Below are positions 34,118 through 43,209 of a stretch of 64,000 nucleotides of DNA, in pieces; within the stretch, counting starts at the first letter, position 1; every line of letters begins with the position of its first letter. Position numbers and translations under genes: made by a program. Under the pieces are notes generated by a model, which saw nothing but the letters and a program-made list of their open reading frames with translations, did not search any database and was not told the DNA's origin. Source of the DNA: Choristoneura fumiferana (Eukaryota > Arthropoda > Insecta > Lepidoptera > Tortricidae); assembly GCF_025370935.1 (NCBI RefSeq), contig NC_133493.1:5993483-6057482 (forward strand), written 5' to 3'.

Positions 34118-34240
34118 TAAGGTACCGTAGCCAAAATGGCAAAAATGGAATCCTTATGGTTTCGTCATGTTTGTCTGTCCATCCGTCCGTCTATCTGTCT
34201 GTCCGTCCATCCGCGGCTTAGCTTCGAGACTATTAAGGCT
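34118..34240 (+). repeat. repeat family G1 fragment
   Basis: ggtaccgtagccaaaatggc, aatccttatggtttcgtcat, (GTCT)n-like run, ccgcggcttagcttcgagac: the plus-strand form of the 60840-60995 end. Confidence 0.8.
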
Positions 34241-34529
34241 AGAAAGTATATTACTTGTATCGTGATACTATGGCGTTTTGCCGCTATAGCATTTATAATG
34301 TCGTCAAATTATTCGGTACCAGTACACACTGCCGGTCGATACTCGATTATGCGCGGACTTGATTTAATTAATGCAGTACCACTGCACGGTCCGGCGGTGA
34401 TTCATATATCACTACTAATATAGGGCGCTGGTGATTACTTATCATTGCAATGTCACTACACGGAGTATGCGTATAAATTGGTTTTGATGGGTGGCGATTT
34501 AATCGCACAGGAAGATTTTGAATCATCAT

Positions 34530-34830
34530 TCTATCCATGAAGAAGGAATCTGAAGGATAAGAAAGAATAGGGAAATTGAAGACCTAGTATCCGAGCCCAA
34601 TGTTATTGGAGAGACCAAAGCGTCCAGCCTCCGGTGGCTCGGGCACGTGGAAAGGTTAGGAGAGCGTGTTTGGGACGACCCAGTGGACGTAGGCCGCTTG
34701 TTCGTCCCAGGCACGCCCCAGGCACCGCTGGAGGGACACGGTTCTGAAAGACCGTTTGTATCTCGGGGTCGAAGGCGCAAGAGCTGGCTCAATATCATAA
34801 GGCGTGGCGTGATCTTGGTTTTGGAGGTTG
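34530..34830 (+). pseudogene. RTE-like LINE C-terminal fragment
   Basis: Frame pieces RNREIEDLVSEPNVIG, then SSLRWLGHVERLGERVWDDP and RGRRRKSWLN are typical of the LRWLGHVERM region of RTE-like LINE proteins. About 35 residues rich in G and P lie between GERVWDD and RGRRRKSW, which normally are close, so an insertion or a different subfamily is likely. The ORF runs 34647-35012. Confidence 0.6.
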
Positions 34831-35037
34831 ATAGTAAGGACTTTAGTATTCTACCCATGATCAGATGCCTTACTTGGAATCACAATCGTTTGCACTTCTT
34901 TCTGTCACACGGTATAAGACGGGGGTTGAAAGAGATGGTGAATGCGATTGCGTATGTCAGAATAAAGTCAACGACAGCGACAATATGGCCGGCCACAAAT
35001 TGGTTGAGATGAAATCACCTTGCTTTAGATTAGAATC

Positions 35038-35376
35038 TGATGTTATTTCATCATCGTCCCAGCCTATGCTGCGAACAGACCTCCTCTCAGTGTGAAGGGG
35101 CTTGGGCCGTAGTTCTCACGCGGGCTCAGTGCAAATTGGGTACTTCACATATTCAAGGTATGCCATTGAATTACTTCACAGGTGTGTGCAGGTTTCCTCA
35201 CGATGTTTTCCTTCACCGTAAAGCTCGTGCTAAATTTCGAATGTAATTTCATACATTTCCGAAAAACTCAAGAGGTGCGGGCTGGGGTTTGAACCCACGA
35301 ACCTCTGCTTGCGAGGTGATAGGTCAAACCACAGGGTCGAACCACTAGGCCACCATGGCTTTTTTTGATGTCATTT
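35038..35376 (-). mobile_element. SINE type I with target duplication
   Basis: tcatcatcgtcccagcct, cctcctctcagtgtgaagg, cctcacgatgttttccttc, ggggtttgaacccacgaacc and ccaccatggc: complete complement. Flanks tgatgttattt (35038-35048) and tgatgtcattt (35366-35376), one mismatch. An extra accacagggtcgaaccac in the head duplicates the A-box part. Confidence 0.9.
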
Positions 35377-35626
35377 AACTTGTTTTTAAAATAAGTATAT
35401 TGTTTATCAAATTGTTTAGAAAAGAAAGTTTTTAAAAATTCCGTTGCATAATGGCAAATACTGTAATTTACAATGTAGGTAACATAGTTAATACTCGTAC
35501 ATAGTTTTTTTCTTATCTCTATAGACAACAATAGAATAATTATTAGTTAACCAACACCTTAATTATAAAATAATTTATGGGAAACATGTATTGTTAAAAT
35601 TTTATGGTTCATTTAAGGTTACTACA

Positions 35627-35850
35627 TCGCACTAATATAATAAATGCGAAAATTCGTAAGTCTGTATGTTTATTTGTTTGTTACTTCATCACGTCTAAAC
35701 CGCTGAACCGATTTAGATGAAAATCGGTATACAGATAGCTTGAGTCCCGGGGAAGGACATAGGATAGTTTTTATCCCGGAAAATATCATAGTTCCAGCGG
35801 GATAGTGAAAACTGAATTCTACGCGGACGGAGTCGCGGGTAACAGGCTAG
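35627..35850 (+). mobile_element. Helitron-like non-autonomous element
   Basis: Starts tcgcactaatataataaatg, ends gcgggtaacaggctag. It lies between A (35626) and T (35851), as Helitrons insert between A and T and end in CTRR. A short palindromic stem (cgcggacggagtcgcg) lies just before the CTAG. Only 224 bp with no Rep or helicase. Confidence 0.75.
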
Positions 35851-36372
35851 TAGTGTAATAATAGTTTCTGTGACAGGGTAGGAGGCGCTAGTATCGTGAA
35901 GACGACTGGGATTGGTTAATAATTTAAAGAGCCAATCTCAACGCCATCTAGCGATCCACTTCCAGTAGTGAATTATTAATTGTGCATGAATAAAATTGCT
36001 AAATATTTCGTGTTGTATGCATGAGATCATACTAATATAGTTATTTTTACTTATCCTAATCCCAACAGCTTTCTTATACTATTAGCCTGTAAATGAGGCT
36101 TAATTATAAATCAATGATCCAAAAACGGTACTCCTAGTTAAAAAAAGAACTTAACCTTTAACAGTCAGAAAACATCTTACTTAAAGCACACTACTCTCCT
36201 GGGTAAAAAAATACTATAATTACTCTATCTGTTAGAATTAAAAAAAAAGATTATTCCCAATATCAAAGCCATTTTTGTGTGAAAGAGTAGTAAACACACA
36301 CATCACATAGGTACACCATTTTCATGGTCCTTGCTAGAACGTTATGGGCGGCTGCGTTCCAATAAAAAACCA
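35851..36372. other. unannotated sequence
   Basis: Nothing beyond a loose gattggtt / agccaatc hairpin near 35915. Confidence 0.35.
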
Positions 36373-37040
36373 GCTAATTGCGAGTCGGACTCGCGCACGA
36401 AGGGTTCCGTACCATTACATATATTACATTAGACATTAGCAAAAAAACGGCAAAATATCAAGTTTTTTGTATTCCCCCCTTAAATATTTATTATATTTTA
36501 ATTTAATAATTGATTTTTAAAGTGATTTATTAACATTTAGTTATTCGATACACATAAAAATACATAATAGCAATAACATAATCATATACGAAAATAAAAC
36601 ATTAATCATAATTATAATTAAAAAAAACAGTTACTTATACAATAAAAAAATGTCAAAAATCACAAAAAAAGAGAATAAATTATATAATAAAGTAAAACAA
36701 AAACTACTCCATACTCCATACCCGTCCGCATCGTACTTGGCCCAATTATTTATTTATTTATGCAACTAATATAAGGATTCTGTGAATATTTCAAGCGTCT
36801 ACCTGTTGCCGTTATTATTATCAAGCAAAAAACGGAAAAAAAACACGTTCGTTGTATGGGAGCCCCCTTTATTTTATTCTGTCTTTAACCGACTTCAAAA
36901 AAGGAGGAGGTTATTCGTATTTGCTGTTATAGCGATACGATAATCACGGTTCATGAGATCCAGATTGGTGACAGACAGACGGGCAATGGAGTCTTAGTAA
37001 TAAGGTCCCGTTTTTACCTTTTGGGTACGGAACCCTAAAC
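36373..37040. repeat. composite repeat G2
   Basis: Starts aattgcgagtcggactcgcg with cgaagggttccgtaccatta and ends gggtcccg-like sequence and ttgggtacggaaccctaaa. An AT-rich insert (about 36480-36715) and an acttcaaaaaaggaggagg piece (repeat Q end) lie inside; caaaaaacggcaaaa and caaaaaacggaaaaa show a partial duplication. Confidence 0.65.
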
Positions 37041-37469
37041 ATAAGTTATTCGTTTAAATTTCGAAACTTTGGTGAATGTTGCCTTAAAATAAGTGCAACG
37101 TATTGAATTGCTCGCTACAATAGAGACTATTTCTGTTTCGACCTTGAAACCTAGAGATTGGTGGATGTTTCTATTTCTTACCATTGCGAATTCGTTACGT
37201 AATAAGATAACCTTCAGCTGAAGTATTCAATGTTTTTGCTGTCGTTGAAATTGATTATTAACTGGCTATTGAAAAAGTGAAATCAGGGAGAATACACTTG
37301 GTTAAGAACTTTTTATGTCCAAAAATCTACCACCGGTTCGAAAAACTTCTGTTGAGAAGAATCCGGCAAGATTTATTTTTAAACAGATTTACATTGTTGA
37401 CGGTACACTATAGTAATGTAAACATACAGTTTTATTGAATCAGGCGTTACTTTGCGGAGGTTCATAACA
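37041..37469. other. mostly unannotated sequence
   Basis: 37330-37372 (accaccggttcgaaaaactt, ttgagaagaatccggcaag) is the complement of 39050-39092, a LINE 3' scrap. 37437-37465 (gaatcaggcgttactttgcg) matches the sequence flanking F1 at 51473. Confidence 0.45.
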
Positions 37470-37600
37470 ATGTGGTGGTGGTGGTGGTGGAGATGGGTTT
37501 GTGTGATTTATGTGTGTTTTTACAGTGTGGAGGTGAATAAAATGCACGAAACACATTTCTTGCATAAACATAGCTAACATAAGGTCGCGTGAGCAAACTA
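37470..37600 (-). mobile_element. foldback family F1, right arm
   Basis: A (GGT)n run at 37471-37490, then gatgggtttgtgtgattta, ttacagtgtggaggtg, aacacatttcttgcataaac and aaggtcgcgtgagcaaac: the complement of the left arm at 13281. The left arm is missing. Confidence 0.8.
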
Positions 37601-37710
37601 ATTGTTGCAGTTAACATACAGGTTGTCTTCAAATGATTCCGATATATTTATTTGTTTATTTACTTATTTATTTATTTCAAAGAAACTTACACAGTATAAC
37701 AGTTAAACAC

Positions 37711-37871
37711 TAACCCCCTTATTCATAAACGACAATCAAACCTGTTTTAGTTAAAATGCCGCTAAAATTCGTTTGTCCTTATCTGTCACTTCGACATTTG
37801 TATTTGTTAGAAAGGGACAAAGCATTTGTTAGTTAACATAGGCTTGTTAAGTTTTATGAATAAGGGGGTAA
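37711..37871. mobile_element. MITE with TAA target duplication
   Basis: Element 37714-37868 has inverted ends cccccttattcataaa / tttatgaataaggggg and extended internal pairing. TAA at 37711-37713 and 37869-37871 fits the 3-bp duplications typical of PIF/Harbinger elements. 155 bp, non-coding. Confidence 0.85.
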
Positions 37872-38019
37872 GGCACTGCGCAAGACAAGCACTGAGAAGA
37901 GAGAAAGAGATTGAATGACAATCCAAAAAAACAACAATTCATAAATTAAATGTATAAAACAAAACAAACGTTTAAACATTTTTTTTTTATATTTCAGCAG
38001 GTTACTCGTATTGGTTGTA

Positions 38020-38266
38020 GCCAGTCCTTTTCGCCAGCCCAGCAAGGTTTTGCAGGTGGTAGGACCTTGTGCAAGGTCCGCCCGGATTGCTACCACCATC
38101 TTGGTCGCCAATCCTGCCGTGAAGCACTGGCACTTGAGTCCCATCTTAGGCCTCTAGGTTGGCAACGCATCTGCAATACCCCTGGTGTTGCAGATGTTTC
38201 TGGGCGGTGATCTCTTACCATCAGGAGACCCACTTGCTCGTTTTCCATCCAGTCGAATAAAAAAAT
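38020..38266 (+). mobile_element. SINE type III
   Basis: gcaggtggtaggaccttgtg, caaggtccgcccggattgct, cctgccgtgaagcactggc, gcaatacccctggtgttgca and a tail accatcaggagacccacttg. 5' pieces recur at 40926 and 52537; the tail recurs at 10490 and 56590. A typical mid-repeat of moth genomes as I recall. Confidence 0.8.
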
Positions 38267-38274
38267 GGTTTTAG

Positions 38275-38835
38275 CCTACAGATAACCGATGGAGAGAAAA
38301 GTTGTCGACTGGTGACCACAAACCGGAAGACTGACCGTGGGCATTCTTCCCACTAAATGGGCTGACGATATCATGAGAGTTGAGAGCAATCGGTAGATAC
38401 AAGTGGCGAGTTCTCGTCCATTGTAATTGAATATTAATTATTATAATTGAATATTATGTTTTGTTCTCGTCTTGCTTGCTGCACGTGTGGTTGACCGTGT
38501 CAGAGTTGTCAATGTCATGTCATGCTTGGCTTGTGTTGGTAGCACTGACCATAGACAGTCGCGTTCACAATTAGGCACGGTCCGGTCGCACGTGCAGCGT
38601 GCAATGACGGCCTCACGGTCCCACCGGAAGACCAGCGCCAGCTCTTGAGCCGGCATTATGCTGAGGTGGGTCCGTTTCGTGAACAGTAACACTGTTTTTT
38701 TTCTCTTTCTTTTATGTAATTATTCTGTCACTGTTCCGAATAAATGTATTTTCTTTCTTTCTTTCATTGTGGCGTTCTAAGGGGGACGCTTTTGTTCAGC
38801 AGTGGACGTCTTCCGGCTGGTGATGATGATGATTG
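38275..38835 (+). pseudogene. RTE-like LINE end, interrupted
   Basis: ccgatggagagaaaagttgt and tgggctgacgatatcatgag correspond to a DGRW...WADDI region of RTE-like proteins. The 3' end (ggacgcttttgttcagcagt, ggacgtcttccggctggtga) follows after a 342-bp insertion. Ends in (TGA)n. Confidence 0.7.
38425..38766 (+). mobile_element. LINE 3' end with (TTTC)n tail
   Basis: Unrelated sequence (cggtccggtcgcacgtgcag, gaccagcgccagctcttgag) ending aataaatgtattttctttct-ttc. Flanked by cattgt (38419-38424 and 38765-38770 region), consistent with retrotransposition into the RTE copy. No ORF survives. Confidence 0.65.
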
Positions 38836-38989
38836 AAATTACAAATGAAACGGATACAAATAAAGTTAATGATTACATCATGGACAGGGATATTTGGAAA
38901 TAATTCCGATCTAAATTAGCGATCCCTTCAAATAGCGAACTTACTGTGTTAAAAATAAAGTTGTGTTAAATACTTGTGATGTATAGTAT

Positions 38990-39135
38990 CATTTAATAAT
39001 ATTGTAAATCTGATTTAAAAAAATACGTATACCTCGTTGAGTTTCTTGCCGGATTCTTCTCAACAGAGGTTTTTCCGAACCGGTGGTAGATTTTTCTACA
39101 TTCATAAGTGCTTGTTATAGTACCAAATTGCGAAT
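38990..39135 (+). mobile_element. LINE 3' scrap
   Basis: gagtttcttgccggattctt, ctcaacagaggtttttccga and accggtggtagatttttc recur, reversed, at 37330-37372. The sequence is familiar from C-terminal ends of insect LINEs. Confidence 0.55.
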
Positions 39136-39139
39136 CTCT

Positions 39140-40712
39140 TTAGGGCGCACTTTAGGGTTGACTCCTCATTGGGTAACGGGGAGTACATACCTAAGGGACG
39201 TGGGTCGTTGGGAGGGACACCGGTAGTGTTTACTGCGAAGGAGGTGGCGGCGGTGGTGAAGAGCATGACTCGTGGAAATCACCTGGACATGACTCCCTGA
39301 GCATTGAGCATTTGCAGCATGCCGGGTGGCACGTGTCGAGAGTGCTCGCATTACTTTTTTCCCTCTGTGTTAGCCACTCCTACTTGCCGGACGAGATGAT
39401 GAAGACGGTGGTAGTCCCCATAATTAAGAACCGTACAGGAGACGCCTCTGATATTAAGAATTATAGACCCATCTCATTGGCCACTATTACGGCAAAGGTG
39501 TTGGACAGTATGCTTGACAAACAACTGGACAAGCACATGTGTCTCAATGACGCGCAGTTCGGCTTCAGAGCCGGGCTTTCCACGGAAGCGGCAGTTCTTT
39601 GTCTCAAGCATACTGTCCGATATTACACGGACAGGAAAACACCCGTATACGCGTGTTTTCTTGACTTGTCCAAGGCTTTTGATTTGGTGTCATATAGTAA
39701 GTTATGGCAAAAACTGTACGAGGACACCACGTTACCCAGTGAGTTGATTGAAATGTTTAAGTTCTGGTATGGTCACCAAAATAACGTGGTAAGGTGGGCT
39801 GACTCGTTATCTGACACATACAGGACAGAGTGTGGGGTACGACAGGGTGGGCTCACGTCACCCAAACTCTTCAGCCTGTATGTCGATCGGCTGATTGATG
39901 AGCTCAGCAACACTATGGTCGGATGCTCAGTAGGAGGTAAATTTATTAATAATATAAGTTACGCAGATGACATGGTGTTGTTGGGCCCGTCAATAGGCGC
40001 CATTAAAGATCTTTTAGTCATATGTGAAAGATACGCTGAGGCCCACGGCCTTAGATATAATGCCTCAAAGAGTGAGTTGCTGGTGTTTAAGGCGGGTACA
40101 ATGAGCTATCCACGTATTCCCCAAGTAAAACTCGAAGGCACTCCTCTAAAGGTAGTCGAGGAGTTTAAGTATCTGGGGCATTGGGTTACAGCGTCACTTA
40201 GCGACTGTAAGGATATAGAGCGAGAGCGTAGGGCGCTGGCGGTGAGGAGTAATATGTTGATCCGTAGGTTTGCCAGGTGTACTAAAAACGTCAAAATTTC
40301 TTTGTTTAAGGCATACTGCCAGTCATTTTATACCTGCAGCCTGTGGGTCAATTATACTCAAAAAGCCTACAGCGCCCTACGCGTTCAATATAACAACGCG
40401 TTCAGAATGCTGCTGGGGCTGCCGGGGCGCTGCAGCGCGTCAGGAATGTTCGCGGAGGCGCATGCAGACGGCTTTCACGCAATCATGCGGAAACGGGTCG
40501 CCTCGCTGCTGCAGCGCATCACTCGCAGCCCCAACAGCCTCCTGAAGACAGTTTCTGAGCGGAATGACGGTCCATTTATGTGCCACTGGAACCAGCTGCA
40601 TGTGTTGCCCACTTAGTATATGTAATGTAATCTTATTGTTCTTAATTTCTATTTAATTTCTATGTGTATGATCCGAGTTGTCGAAATAAATTTATTATTA
40701 TTATTATTTTTA
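39140..40712 (+). mobile_element. non-LTR retrotransposon, 5'-truncated
   Basis: Covers the end of a linker region, the reverse transcriptase, its C-terminal part and a 3' UTR ending gaaataaatttattattatt with an (ATT)n tail. Upstream reading in a second frame shows VVFTAKEVAAVVKSMTRG, joined to the ORF by a one-base loss near 39277. No apurinic-like endonuclease is present upstream; 5' truncation is the usual reason. A diverged C-terminal relative lies at 33441-33775 on the other strand. Confidence 0.9.
39312..40616 (+). CDS. reverse transcriptase of a non-LTR retrotransposon
   Basis: The 434-residue product has the conserved RT blocks in order: NYRPISL (50-56), FGFRAG (83-88), FLDLSKAFD (116-124, first catalytic Asp), GVRQGG (175-180), YADDMVLL (217-224, the catalytic Asp pair) and a K-rich FKYLG motif near 288. 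This is an RNA-dependent DNA polymerase used for target-primed reverse transcription. The C-terminal 140 residues contain RVQYNNAFRMLLGLP and end before the UTR. The native start is upstream; the listed ATG is only the first in this frame after a frameshift, so the protein is a truncated piece. All catalytic residues that I can see are intact and there is no internal stop, suggesting a young copy. By sequence style I would place it near CR1/Rex-like or jockey-like LINEs, not RTE; a tree is needed to decide. Confidence 0.9.
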   Translation: MQHAGWHVSRVLALLFSLCVSHSYLPDEMMKTVVVPIIKNRTGDASDIKNYRPISLATITAKVLDSMLDKQLDKHMCLNDAQFGFRAGLSTEAAVLCLKHTVRYYTDRKTPVYACFLDLSKAFDLVSYSKLWQKLYEDTTLPSELIEMFKFWYGHQNNVVRWADSLSDTYRTECGVRQGGLTSPKLFSLYVDRLIDELSNTMVGCSVGGKFINNISYADDMVLLGPSIGAIKDLLVICERYAEAHGLRYNASKSELLVFKAGTMSYPRIPQVKLEGTPLKVVEEFKYLGHWVTASLSDCKDIERERRALAVRSNMLIRRFARCTKNVKISLFKAYCQSFYTCSLWVNYTQKAYSALRVQYNNAFRMLLGLPGRCSASGMFAEAHADGFHAIMRKRVASLLQRITRSPNSLLKTVSERNDGPFMCHWNQLHVLPT

Positions 40713-40714
40713 TT

Positions 40715-40765
40715 ATTATAGCCTAAATCGAATAAAGCTATTTTGACTTTGACTTTATTGAATGA
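40715..40765 (+). repeat. LINE tail scrap with TTTGAC units
   Basis: cgaataaagctattttgact, ttgactttattgaatgaat; the same kind of tail as at 28237 and, reversed, at 32621. Confidence 0.5.
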
Positions 40766-40772
40766 ATCCCTC

Positions 40773-40925
40773 TCTGATAATAATATAAATGCGAAAGCTT
40801 GTAAGTCTGTTTATTTGTTACCTCTTCACATCTAGACCGCGGAACCAATTTAGACGAAGTTCGGTATACAGATAGTTTGAGTCCCGGGAAAGGAGATAGG
40901 ATAGTTTTTATCCCGCAAATTGCAT
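40773..40925 (+). mobile_element. Helitron-like 5' part
   Basis: tctgataataatataaatgc start, then cttgtaagtctgtttatttg, gaaccaatttagacgaagtt and tttgagtcccgggaaagg: collinear with 35627-35850 but cut off at atcccgcaaattgca. Confidence 0.75.
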
Positions 40926-40995
40926 AGTCCTTGTGCAAGGTCCGCCTGGATTGCTACCACCATCTTGCTCGCTCGCTAATCCTGCCGTGAAGCAA
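40926..40995 (+). mobile_element. SINE type III 5' fragment
   Basis: tagtccttgtgcaaggtccg, cctggattgctaccaccatc, taatcctgccgtgaagca joined directly to the truncated Helitron-like element. Confidence 0.75.
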
Positions 40996-41326
40996 ACTAT
41001 AAACATGTACTCGTGAATAAAAGCAATAACCGAGTGTCTTTGGCCCTTAGCCGATGCAACCCCCCAAAAAAAACCTCGTTTTTTGCTCAGTATTTGGATA
41101 TTACTCGAGCTTTGTAGAATACCTTCCTTATTTACAATTGTTACCCTTCCTATGCAAAGTAGGTCATATTAAATAAGGGATGTTCCCAACTGCCATTGTG
41201 ATTGGCTCGACCTTCGATTTTCTATTCAGTTTCGCCGAAAAACATGTGCGAAATTTCAAAAGGTATTATGTAATTGTGTTCTGAGTGTACATATTATGGA
41301 TAGTACGTTTGTGGTGATCATCGTCA
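40996..41326. other. unannotated sequence
   Basis: Nothing recognised. Confidence 0.35.
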
Positions 41327-41572
41327 TCAAATCCGACGTAGGACGTCTTCTATTAGAAATAGGCCAACCCCATAGACTTCCAGTTGTTCCAGTTGCTTTG
41401 GTGGGAAGCAGCCTGCATCCACCGTAAACCCGCAGCTATAGTCAAGTCATCGTCCGTCTCGTTGGTGGACGTTCTACGCTGTGCTTGACGATCCGCTGTC
41501 TCATTAGAGAACTTTCGGCCCCATCGGCCTTATTGTTTACCGTGCTATAAAGCCTGCCCACTGCCCGTTGTT
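41327..41572 (-). mobile_element. RTE-like fragment, second subfamily
   Basis: gacgtaggacgtcttctatt, gcagcctgcatccaccgtaa, gttggtggacgttctacgct and agagaactttcggcccca; collinear with 31318-31572. Confidence 0.75.
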
Positions 41573-41573
41573 G

Positions 41574-41615
41574 TGATCCTACTATAATACTTTATAAAAT
41601 GCGAAATTTTGTTTA
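41574..41615 (+). mobile_element. possible Helitron-like 5' end
   Basis: gatcctactataatacttta, taaaatgcgaaattttg resembles the TC start and aaatgcgaaa of the other copies; continues without similarity. Confidence 0.35.
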
Positions 41616-41775
41616 TGTGAGTGCGTGAGAGTGTGTGTTTATTACTGAGTATCATTAGTGAACCTTCATGACAACTTTCTCGGAAAAATAGTGTGATCGT
41701 TTTCCGTTGCGTTGTGCCTAGTGTTGGAGTACGAAGTTCGTTATTGGTAAAAGAGAACCGAGTAAAAGTAAGGTT

Positions 41776-42055
41776 AACGACATAGCCCGAAGAATTGCAA
41801 AACTGAAGTGGCAGTGGGCTGGGCACATTTCTCACAGAACTGATGGCCGATGGGGTCAGAAGGTTCTCGAATGGCGTCCGCGGACTGGGAGATGAGCTGT
41901 CGATAGGCCTCCGACAAGATGGAGCGACGGCCTGGTTAAGATCGCGGGATCGCGGTGGATGCGGAAAGCACAAGACCGGTCTGAGTGGAGAGCCTTGGGG
42001 GAGGAGTATGTCCAGCAGTGGACGTCTTTCGGCTGACATGATGATGATGAATAGA
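41776..42055 (+). pseudogene. RTE C-terminal fragment
   Basis: Reads DIARRIAKLKWQWAGHI, GQKVLEWRP and WMRKAQDRSEWRALG in shifted frames. Ends ggacgtctttcggctgacat with (GATGAT). Same subfamily as 25612 and 42799; 5' limit near aaggttaacgacatagcccg. Confidence 0.9.
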
Positions 42056-42798
42056 GAACGTTGCTGCCCATTCTCAGATCAGGTCCCTTAGTAGTCCCCT
42101 ATCATACCTAACTAGAAGAGATGCATCCGTCCTATTCTAAAGCCACGGCAATGGCTTACTTTAGCGTGTGCTAAAATACAAAGGAAATAATGATCTAGAT
42201 CACACAGCCAATCACACTCAAGGGTCCGAAGCAATTTGGAGCTATATTAACACTCAATTAGGCTATGAAGATGTGAATGAGATACCGAAAACGACCAGTA
42301 ACGACGCGCCATACCTCAATTACAATTCGGACAATTATGTAGGTGGTCCGAGGTAGATATAAAGTGATTATTGTAAGGCATGAACTGTGGCGATTTACGA
42401 TGCAATGAGTTTTTGTATTGGAATAAAACAGTTGAACATTCAAGCATTTGACCACTATCAACTCAATTATAAACAGCTGTCTATAAACTTTATAATAATA
42501 TTCGATAGATATTTTTTTGTTTTTAGGTTACTATTTTTTAAATGATTCGGAGATTTCCATGGTTCTTGAAATTCCAAAATGTCAACTGCTAAGTCTGGAG
42601 ACATGAAGTTTGGCACGGTTGTGTATCAGTAGACGTAAATATACGGTAAAAATATACGTAATTACGATGAAATTTTAGAGAATTCTTTGAGAATTTAGTG
42701 ATACCGGGCTTACAAATAGGCCGTATCTGATTCATGCTAGTGCTAGCGACAGATAAAGGATTTGATAAAAATGCAATTTGCCACATATAGATACATAC
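42056..42798. other. unannotated sequence
   Basis: A 62-codon ORF (42168-42356) has no recognisable motif. Nothing else seen. Confidence 0.35.
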
Positions 42799-43209
42799 GA
42801 TGACATACGGATCTGAGACGTGGGCGCTAACGATGGGTCTCATGAGAAAACTCAAAGTCACTCAGAGGGCTATGGAGAGGGCTATGCTCGGGGTTTCTCT
42901 GCGTAGAATTAGAAATGATGATATCCGCAGTAGAACTAAGGTTACCGACATAGCCCGAAGAATTTCGAAACTGAAGTGGCAGTGGGCGGGGCACATTGCT
43001 TGCAGGACTGATGGCCGATGGGGTCAGAAGGTTCTCGAATGGCGTCCGCGGACCGGGAGACGAGCTGCCGGTAGGCTTCCAACAAGATGGAGCGACGAGA
43101 TCGCGGGATCGCGGTGGATGCGGTAAGCACAAGACTGATCTGAGTGGAGAGCCTTGGGGGAGGCCTATGTCCAGCAGTGGACGTCTTTCGGCTGACATGA
43201 TGATGATGA
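42799..43209 (+). pseudogene. RTE C-terminal fragment
   Basis: In one frame MTYGSETWALTMGLMRKLKV to WMR (108 residues, 42800-43126) with a premature TAA where the related copies have an AAA codon (cggtaagcac against cggaaagcac). Two in-frame losses: 3 bases at ctgcgtagaat and 9 bases at gcgacgagatcgc. The 3' end has the usual atgatgatga. Confidence 0.9.

Noticed and set aside
41545..42039. 164-codon minus-strand ORF
   Set aside because: It is the complement of an RTE protein fragment and a neighbouring non-coding piece; the plus strand carries the known protein motifs.
42827..43198. 123-codon minus-strand ORF
   Set aside because: Shadow of the plus-strand RTE fragment; the same false protein appears opposite every copy of that family.
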